A stretch of 14,693 nt of DNA. It comes from Isohypsibius dastychi. Its lineage: Eukaryota; Tardigrada; Eutardigrada; Parachela; Isohypsibiidae. Under the pieces are notes generated by a model, which was not told where the DNA came from, did not search any database, and was given only the letters and a program-made list of their open reading frames with translations. Of the stretch, positions 1 through 5,834 are shown in pieces; within the stretch, counting starts at the first letter, position 1, and every line of letters begins with the position of its first letter. Both the position numbers and the translations under genes were made by a program. Where the stretch lies: contig JAQIWT010000832.1 of assembly GCA_034696485.1 (NCBI GenBank), positions 1-14,693 of the forward strand, given 5' to 3'.

Positions 1-107
1 ACTTTTCGGTATGACCAGTTGACGTTTGACGAGCTGACGGGATGACGAGTTGGTTTTTGACGAGTTGTCGGTGAGCCGATTCTTTTTAGTAATTGATTGA
101 TTTTCAG
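1..107 (+). other. 3' end of an intron with short TGACGAGTTG-like repeats
   Basis: This stretch precedes the acceptor TTTTCAG (101-107) of the methyltransferase exon. It holds three or four imperfect copies of a TGACGAGTTG-like decamer, a decayed minisatellite inside an intron. No coding signal is seen. The branch region is probably the AT-rich stretch around 88-100. Confidence 0.5.
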
Positions 108-550
108 GGAACGCTCTGGAGCTGGATTTTGAGGATGGTAGTCTTGACGGAATCCAGGCTATTCGATGGTTTTATTTTCTGCGTCCGAATGAAATCCGAT
201 TAGCATTTCAGCTTTTCTTCAAATGGCTTTCACCGGGTGGAAAAGTGTTCATCAACGCTTTCTCACCATATTTCAAGAAGTTATTTGGACCTTTCCTCCC
301 CATTTACCATAAACAGCGGGCAAGAAACGAAGAATGGCCAGGTTTAATGGAAGCCGAAAACGTCTGTTGGTTGAAGTCAGGAGTGGCTCAAGATTTTGGG
401 TATGTTTGCGATGCAGAAGTTTTCCGGAGAGAAGCTGTGTTTGGTGGATTCACGGTGGAGATTTGCGAATATTATCAACACCCTGAAGAAAGATCACGGG
501 ACGAGGGGAAAGAATTACTGGGCATGATCGCAGTGAAACCATTCATATAG
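108..550 (+). CDS. Class I SAM-dependent methyltransferase, last exon (partial gene)
   Basis: This is the terminal exon of a gene whose 5' part lies left of the window. The frame is open from the acceptor at 107 (two bases of a split codon, then N-A-L-E-L-D-F) to TAG at 548-550, about 146 residues. The segment EDGSLDGIQAIRWFYFL followed by LFFKWLSPGGKVFI has the order of motif IV/post-I and the beta5 'LxPGGxxxI' of Rossmann-fold methyltransferases. Motif I, which binds the SAM glycine loop, must be in upstream exons. The downstream stretch RNEEWPGLM and the end GFTVEICEYY...GMIAVKPF resemble, from memory, methyltransferases of intracellular gammaproteobacteria such as Legionella, so a bacterial origin with later intron gain is possible but unproven. 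The substrate cannot be told. An ATG-less start is expected because this is an internal-to-terminal exon. AATAAA follows at 607-612. Confidence 0.75.
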
Positions 551-606
551 AAAGACACGACTTGAAAATTTTAGTTATATGAGTTTATATTAGCAATCAT
601 GGGGTG

Positions 607-612
607 AATAAA
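607..612 (+). terminator. Polyadenylation signal AATAAA of the methyltransferase gene
   Basis: A canonical AATAAA lies 57 bases after the TAG at 548-550, followed by a T/G-containing stretch. It is the expected position for a short 3' UTR and supports 108-550 as the true last exon. The convergent minus-strand exon ends only about 45 bases further on. Confidence 0.6.
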
Positions 613-655
613 ATTGTACACGTTTCACTAAAAAAGGTACATGGCCTCTTTTGAA

Positions 656-1166
656 CTAATTGCCAACCATATCATCAATTATCTCTCCAATGTTCGGTCC
701 ACCATCATCGTTCTCTTCCATTTCAACCCACGGCGACAAATATCCTCTAACAATCGGCACAGGGCCCTCCTCCGGCCGCACATACTCCATGATGGTCATC
801 GGCGATCGTTCCGCAACCGCCATCGTCTTCACTTGCCTGGACACTTTGACCGCTTCTCGAATCTCCAAAAATCGTGGCCAGTCGGTCTCCTCACGTGCAG
901 TCCGCATTCGTTCAACTAACTCGATCAACCTGTTGCTATAGTAGACCCCCCGGATGGCTCTGTGGGCAGACCCGGTCTGATTCTGCCTTGAACCTGACGA
1001 GGGTCCGAAGAGTACGTCGCTCACGTCTGCTGGAAGGGATAACTGATCCATCACGCATCCAAGACACTGCACCGCGCGACGTTCGGATTCTTGCAGAATG
1101 TAATCGGGGGTGATTCCTTTTTCGTCAGAAATAATTATTCTTAGAGGGGGGGGATGTATGTTGATC
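656..1166 (-). CDS. Unrecognised protein, terminal exon (convergent gene, partial)
   Basis: On the minus strand a frame of about 170 codons is open from an acceptor (GGTTTTCAG, AG at 1168-1167) to a stop at about 656. There is no ATG near its beginning, only a TTG, so an internal start at a 3' splice site is more likely. The encoded sequence is ordinary globular and charged: IISDEKGITPDYILQESERR, a helix-like ELVERMRTAREETDWPRFLE, and an acidic C-terminus (EMEENDDGG...GEIIDDMVGN). I recognise no family. A run of eight G on the plus strand (1146-1153) encodes a Pro triplet near its start and is prone to length change. The plus-strand ORFs across this stretch look like antisense shadows. The upstream exon is not visible; the MITE at 1212-1711 would lie in the preceding intron. 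No clear AATAAA is seen downstream. Confidence 0.55.
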
Positions 1167-1203
1167 CTGAAAACCAAAGGTTGAGGTTTTGCTTCTGTGC
1201 CTT

Positions 1204-1719
1204 ACTGTGGGTAGGGCATGTTAGAATAGAATAGGTATTCACCTACAAGTGAATACCTATTCCGTTTTAGGTGAATAGGTATTCACTTGTTAAGTGAATA
1301 GGTACTCCGTCCTCTCGTGTAATTGGGCACCCTTTTCGCTGTATCGATCGGCTCACCACACACACAATGCGTGAGCCCCGGGTGTACCCTCTGGCTGCGC
1401 ACTTGGTGAGCCGATCGATACAGCGAAAAGGGTGCCCAATTACACGAGAGGACGGAGTATTCCCTTGCGGAGTAACATTTTCTCGAAAACGTTGCCGAAG
1501 TCATGGAAAATCAAGTTTGTTTTCTTGCAAATAATGGTTGTTGATCAAGGGAAGAAGGTTGGGTTTGAAACGAAAAGCAAAAACCTTGTTTCGAGGCAAA
1601 TATCAAACCTTGAGGGAATACCTATTCACTTAACAAGTGAATACGTATTGACTTGAAACGGAATAGCTATTCACCTACAAGTGAATACCTATTCTATTCT
1701 AACAAGCCCTCACTGTGGG
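1204..1719. mobile_element. hAT-like MITE, 500 bp, with 8-bp target site duplication
   Basis: The element spans 1212-1711 and is flanked by a perfect direct repeat ACTGTGGG (1204-1211 and 1712-1719). Its ends are inverted repeats: left TAGGGCATGTTAGAATAG, right (reverse complement) GAGGGCTTGTTAGAATAG. They continue imperfectly for about 97 bp, to about 1308 and from about 1613. An 8-bp duplication with T/CAGGG-like ends is the hAT pattern, although the right terminal base is G rather than a pyrimidine. Each arm is itself made of small palindromes, for example GAATAGGTATTCAC / GTGAATACCTATTC at 1229-1262 with a 6-base loop. There is no transposase, so it is non-autonomous. Confidence 0.8.
1303..1459. 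repeat. Perfect 56-bp inverted repeat nested inside the MITE
   Basis: Bases 1303-1358 and 1404-1459 are exact reverse complements (56 bp) separated by a 45-base spacer, so the transcript or single strand could form a very stable hairpin. Identity stops abruptly on both outer sides. The arms do not resemble the GAATACCTATTC-rich outer arms of the host element, which suggests a second foldback element captured by it. I see no convincing target duplication at its edges. Confidence 0.85.
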
Positions 1720-1753
1720 GATTCTTTTAGTTGTGATTTATTTTTATCAAGCA

Positions 1754-1769
1754 CCCCCCCCCCCCCCCC
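1754..1769 (+). repeat. Poly(C) tract, 16 bases
   Basis: An uninterrupted run of sixteen C lies between AT-rich DNA and the first 1.1-kb repeat unit. The minus strand is G16, able in principle to form a G-quadruplex. Assembly length is uncertain in such a run. Confidence 0.9.
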
Positions 1770-2630
1770 ACGTAAGTACTTGCCTGACCCGGGCCTTCCC
1801 CGGAATCGTGCAGTAACGGGTTTTCCATCCGTGAGTAATAGAGACGAGCCAGCGCGCGCCTCTACGTGGCGCGAAAGACTCTTAAAACCGCCATTGAATT
1901 TTTGCACCATTGTGGGTTCCCCAAGTTTCGTAGGCTTTGCGGGGTCAGGCTGAGCTTGGCATGGTTTCGGCTGGCAGCGTCAAGCTTGATTTTTTTTGCC
2001 TTGGTGTGGCCAGGTTCGGCTTGGCCTGGCTTGGTGTGGTTCACCTTGTCTCACCATAAGCCTGCTTAGCTTCATTCGGCCCGGGGTTGCGAGGTTTGGC
2101 TTGTTTCTGGAATGGCTGGGCGCAGAGTGCCTTGCTTGGCCCGGCAAGACCGCTTCCGCTTGGTTGTGGATTGGCTGGGCGCAGCGTGCCTTGCTCAGCA
2201 TACGAGACCATTTCTGCGTAGCCTGGTAGCCAGCAAGGTTTCGCCTCTGCTTCGCGTGCCCGGGGTCGACTTGGGATGGCAAGGCTTGGGAGGCAAGGCC
2301 TTGGCCTGGGTGATGGGGCAGAGGCTTGGTTCAGTCTCGACGGGCCGGCGTTACTTCGGCTCTGGCTTTGTTCAGACTGTGTGGGTTCTACTTACTTTCC
2401 CAGAGCCCAGTTTGGTCGGGCGTGGCTTGGCCGGTATTGGCCAAGCAGTCATTGGCTAGGTTTAAGTCCGGGCACAGGCTGGACTGGGATTGGCTCTGCA
2501 TGGCGTGGTTTGATTCAGTTGGGCTCAATACGCTCCACGTGCCTCCCAATTCCCATGTATATGTGGGTTGAGGGATAGATTCTCTCTGCGCTGGTCTACA
2601 ACTCAGACTGTAACCGGTCTCACTTTTTTT

Positions 2631-2725
2631 GTACTGAGGGTTGAAAATCCCTCTGTACATGTGTACTGAGGGATAAAAATCGTTCAGTACATGTGTACTG
2701 TGGGATAAGAATCGTTCAGTACATG
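2631..2725 (+). repeat. ~32-bp subrepeat, three copies (in unit copy 1)
   Basis: The repeating core is GTACTGAGGGATAAAAATCG followed by TTCAGTACATGT. The joint TTCAGTACATGTGTACTGA is nearly palindromic. Copy 1 has three units and copy 2 five. Confidence 0.8.
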
Positions 2726-2894
2726 AGTTTTCGGGCGGGGTTCTGTGGGTCCTTTGCAAAATTATTGGCAACTTATGACAGCTTTATGAGGTCAACGTCG
2801 CTGGCCGAGACGCAGAGCGACCTTACTATTAGTTTTTGCACAGTTGTCTGAGTTCGCCGACTCTGACCATTCAGATTTCGAAATTAAAATCCGA

Positions 2895-2964
2895 CCAATC
2901 ACAGATCGAATAAAATTCAAACCAGACCAATCGAAGCGAGGGGCGTGGTCGTTACTGACACGTG
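2895..2964 (+). promoter_or_regulatory. Promoter-like cluster in the repeat: two CCAAT boxes, GC-box-like site, E-box
   Basis: Seen: CCAATCA at 2895-2901, CCAATCG at 2927-2933, GGGGCGTGG around 2939-2947 and CACGTG at 2959-2964. The same cluster in copy 2 has CCAATCA at 3988-3994 and 4020-4026 and GAGGGGCGCGG around 4031, but no E-box. The CCAAT spacing is exactly 32 bp in both copies, close to the 31-33 bp spacing of paired NF-Y sites in known cell-cycle promoters. No TATA box or initiator is clear. Function as a promoter is inference. Confidence 0.35.
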
Positions 2965-2970
2965 AACCCA

Positions 2971-4080
2971 GGTAATAGATAGCGACGAGTCAGCGCGCGC
3001 CTCTACGCGGCGCGACAGCCTCTCGAAACGAAGAACTGTCAAATCTTTTCGAACTATTAACGGTGAGTTCGAGGGGTTAGTCCAGTTTTAAGCTTGGCAC
3101 GGTTTTGGATTGATTAAGCTTGGCTTGACTTGGTTTTTTCTCGACCTTGGCTTGGTCCGGCTGGGCTTCGTTGATCATGCCTGGCTTGTTTTTTGCCGGC
3201 CTAGACTGGGCTGGGTTTGCTTCGTCTTGGTAATAGCTGGACCCAATGTGCCATGCTCGGCACGGCGAGACCATATTTGCGTGGCTCAGCATAGCATAGT
3301 TTTGCTCTGCTTTGCGTAACGGGATCGGCTTGACTTGGGATGTCAAGACTTGGCGCCGATGGTGGGGCAGGGGCTTGACTCAGACTCAAAGGGCCGGTGT
3401 TACCTCGGGTCCGGCTTTGTTGGTTTCCCAGAGCTCAGTTTGGCCAGGCGTTGCGTGTCCAGGCAGTCTTTGCCTGTCTTTGAAATTTCAGGCTCGGTCC
3501 CACGTAGAGTTGGCTTTGCATGGCTGGGTTTGTTTGTTCGTTCTGGGTTTCTAGCTTCGTTCGATACGTTCCACGTGCCTCCCGGATCCCTATGTATATG
3601 TGGGTGGGAAGAGAACTCCCTCAGCGCTGGTCTACGACTTAGACTGTTAGCAGGCTGAAATTTTCGTGTGTTCTGAGGGTAAAAATTCTCCCTGTTCATT
3701 TGTACTGAGGGTTAAAAATGGTTCAGTACATGTGTACTGAAGGATAGAATTGGTTCAGTACATGTGTACTAAGGGATATTCATCGTTCAGTACATGTGTA
3801 CTGAGGGATTTGTATCCTTCAGTACATCACTTTTTGGGCGGGTTTCTGTGGGTTCTTGCCAAAATTATGTGCAGTTTCCGAGTGTTTTGTGAGGTTAACG
3901 TCACTGGCTGAGACGCATAAGAATCCGACCATTAATTGTTACACGGTGGTCTGGGTTCCCCACTCAGAATTCAAGATTAAAAATCATCCAATCACAAACC
4001 GGATAAAATTCAAAATCGACCAATCAAAGTGAGGGGCGCGGTCGTTACGGACCGTGGGCCCAAGTAATAGATAGCGATGA
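2971..4080 (+). repeat. Tandem ~1.1-kb repeat, copy 2, plus the first bases of a third
   Basis: The copy follows copy 1 directly, in the same orientation and order of blocks (start-to-start 1137 bp, then 1092 bp to the third head at 4063). Identity is moderate by eye and highest in the head, the CCACGTGCCTCCC block and the CCAAT tail. The ~32-bp subrepeat has five copies here (3669-3827) against three in copy 1, so the unit has diverged by subrepeat expansion. A third head (AAGTAATAGATAGCGATGA, from 4062) breaks off after about 18 bases at the kinase-like remnant. Confidence 0.8.
3669..3827 (+). repeat. ~32-bp subrepeat, five copies (in unit copy 2)
   Basis: This is the same core as at 2631-2725 (TGTACTGAGGG...TTCAGTACATG), expanded to five units with scattered substitutions in the A/T-rich middle. 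The near-palindromic joint is kept best, which suggests that this part is constrained or is the copying boundary. Confidence 0.8.
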
Positions 4081-4083
4081 TCA

Positions 4084-4181
4084 AGTTCGAAGTTATTATA
4101 CACCAGCTTTTTGACTTGGTGGATATAAATTAGCGCTTCGACAACTTGATCAATCAATTCCCAAAGGATCGAACCCGTCAT
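4084..4181 (-). pseudogene. Protein-kinase-like remnant (alphaE helix region)
   Basis: On the minus strand the peptide ILWELIDQVVEALIYIHQ, followed by KKLVYNNFEL, matches the shape of kinase helix alphaE and the start of the catalytic loop ('...qi..aLiYiHs.givHrDlk'). The HRD motif is replaced by YNN, so it could not be catalytic. A stop codon lies directly upstream in frame with no usable acceptor after it. The coding match ends where the repeat head (4063-4080) begins. A minus-strand donor-like TTTTG|GTAAGT near 4280 could mark a former upstream exon. It is probably a fragment of a decayed gene cut by the repeat. The match is short, so a chance resemblance is possible. Confidence 0.3.
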
Positions 4182-4660
4182 TAATTACGGACTCTGGATC
4201 ATTTCGGCGAGACAGTGTTACTTCAGTTTCTTTGGACAATCTTTTCGGCGAGTACATGGTTCCGTTTTTCAGTACTTACCAAAATAATCTGTGATGATGC
4301 GCAAAGGCAGTTGGCCGTTTTGTTACCCTCTTTCTATCTTATGATTTAAATGAAAATAAGCCCATATGCTCAACTCTGCCAATCCTGACCGAAGCAGAAT
4401 TTTTTAAACCAAAACAAAAAATGGAAATTGATGGCGATACAACAGTTCAAAACATCCGTCAAGTCTCGAAAGTTCGAAAGAGAATTGAAAACTGGCGATA
4501 CACAAGAATCGGTTGAAGAATGGTTTCTATCGGAAACCAAGTTTGATTATTTTTATTGCATTCTTTTGCTGAGGGCTAGAATTTCTGTTAGCGGCTAAGG
4601 AGTGCGAAGATGAGTTCACCTATCCCTTGGTACTACTCACAAGCAAACCTCGCGAATAAT
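4182..4660. other. Non-coding, AT-rich spacer
   Basis: No gene is recognised here. There is a minus-strand GTAAGT donor-like site near 4280, AATTTTTTAAACC-type AT-rich sequence around 4400 and short unconvincing frames. It may be the decayed remainder of the kinase-like gene at 4084-4181. Confidence 0.4.
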
Positions 4661-4746
4661 TTTACCGCTATTAACCAGTCTCCAAAAAAAGGTATGTAAA
4701 GCGGTCACACTGAGGGGCAGTGTTAAAAGCCTCCGGAAAACTGTCA
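4661..4746 (-). repeat. Dispersed repeat, inverted copy of 8780-8872
   Basis: Read on the minus strand, this stretch matches 8780-8872: TGACAGTTTTCCGGAGGCTT at one end, CAGTGTG.CCGCT in the middle, and TTGGAGACTGGT then TAGCGGTAAA at the other end. Small indels make the lengths 86 and 93 bp. It directly abuts the 15-bp minisatellite field that starts near 4747. Confidence 0.8.
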
Positions 4747-5005
4747 TACAGGTTACAAGGTAAGTTTGGACACGGAAATATCACAGGTCAGAGATATCAC
4801 GGTAACTTCGGTCACATATGTCCCACTGATAATAGAAGTACCACCGGTCACAGAGATAACACCTGTCACAGAGGGAAAACTGGTCATATAAATCATTTTG
4901 ATCACGCAGGTGACACCAGTCAAAGGAGGAACCCTGGTCAAAAAGGTCACATCGGGCACACCAGTAACAGCTATGTCACGTATAAGCAGAGGCTAGTGTC
5001 TGCAA
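4747..5005 (+). repeat. Degenerate 15-bp minisatellite, GGTCACAGAGATAAC orientation
   Basis: Variants of GGTCACAGAGATAAC and related words (GGTCACATATGTCCC, GGTCACAGAGGGAAA) recur at a ~15-base period. Because 15 is a multiple of three, the minus strand is open with a V-T-S-V-T-like rhythm. That frame is a repeat product, and I do not call it a gene. Confidence 0.75.
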
Positions 5006-5106
5006 TAATGTGAGCTGTAAGACTCATAATCTCACTTGCCTCGGTGGTAGATGTCACTTTAAAACTGGAATAACCAGTGTTACCTCTCTCATCAGGGTTG
5101 GTTTTG

Positions 5107-5345
5107 TGACCATTGTCATCGTGTGACCGTAGTAGCTGTGAACAGTGTTACTTCTTTACATCTGCGACGAGTGTTATCTCTGTGACCGGAGTTATCTTTG
5201 TTACCGGTGTGTCCGGTATTTCCTCTGTGTCCAGGTTCACTTCTATGACCGCTGTTTCCTCTGTGGCCAGGGTTACTCGTGTGGTCAACGTCTCCGTTGT
5301 GATCGATGCTCTATCTGTGACCAAGTCATTTGTGCTCCGTAACAA
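5107..5345 (+). repeat. Same 15-bp minisatellite in opposite orientation
   Basis: The plus strand now reads GTTATCTCTGTGACC, GTTATCTTTGTTACC, GTTTCCTCTGTGGCC and similar, the reverse complement of the units at 4747-5005. The two fields, about 100 bp apart, form a large imperfect palindrome. The plus-strand frame here encodes the V-T/V-S-V rhythm. Confidence 0.75.
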
Positions 5346-5834
5346 CATCATTACGAACATGGGTAACAGATAACTAATTTATTCTTGCAGTTATATGGGT
5401 AAGCAATTACAACTTTCGTACCGACCGTACCATATCTTGGAAGCTGTAAGAATAAGGTAGGCTTCGGCAAGTTGAACACGTGCCGGTTGCATTTCTTGTT
5501 GTTCATTGGACCCTGGCGTCCGATAAACAAGCAAAGACTAAAGTTTATTTCAAAATGTTCAGTCTCAATGGTATCTCCAGTAAGAACCAGTGTTTGTTTG
5601 GCAAGTTGGCGTGGTAACATGACAGGTCAACTGTGTAATTTCAGAGGAAGTTGTTTTGCTCTTTGATCTGAAGGGAGGGACTTCTTGAATTTTGCATAGA
5701 GATCAGACAAGTCTGAAGCCCCGATTGGTGGTAAATCCGATAAACCACGAAAAGGTATCAATGCCCCAATGTAGGAAAAACAAATGCGTTTTCTGGTTTG
5801 CGTTTTCGCTAATGTCATGTTTTTCAAGAATAGA
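5346..5834. other. Upstream region of the dioxygenase gene
   Basis: No TATA box or clear initiator is found on the plus strand. A possible minus-strand terminal exon lies at 5627 to about 5790 with AATAAA (minus) at 5549-5544, which is treated as a finding. An alternative upstream ATG at 5784 is in frame with the gene below, but its context (C at -3) is weaker. Confidence 0.35.

Larger units (their letters stand above)
1834..2970 (+). repeat. Tandem ~1.1-kb repeat, copy 1
   Basis: The unit begins at an AGTAATAG-like motif followed by GACGAGCCAGCGCGCGCCTC and recurs at 2971. Order within the unit: a GC-rich head; a ~700-bp degenerate field of TTGGC/CTTGG words; a conserved block with CCACGTGCCTCCC and ATGTATATGTGGG; a three-copy ~32-bp subrepeat (2631-2725); a block with GAGACGCA; then a tail with two CCAAT boxes. 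Open frames in the TTGGC field (W/L/G-rich in plus, Q/A/P-rich in minus) are products of base composition, and I call none of them a gene. The unit has no terminal inverted repeat or coding domain that I can see, so satellite or LTR/SINE-derived origin is undecided. Confidence 0.8.

Noticed and set aside
641-1113. Plus-strand frames opposite the minus-strand exon 656-1166
   Set aside because: They are antisense shadows: Arg/Ser/His-rich, overlapping each other in different frames, with no splice or domain evidence.
1862-3699. Many frames of 60-127 codons in the 1.1-kb repeat units
   Set aside because: They arise from the TTGGC-biased composition on both strands; reading frames are not kept between the two copies.
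4150-4170. GGTTCGATCC on the minus strand, like a tRNA T-loop or B box
   Set aside because: The T-stem does not pair and there is no A box, anticodon arm or acceptor stem.
4661-5373. CRISPR-like or coding interpretation of the repeated 15-bp units
   Set aside because: There are no spacers of constant length and the units are degenerate and contiguous, as in a minisatellite.
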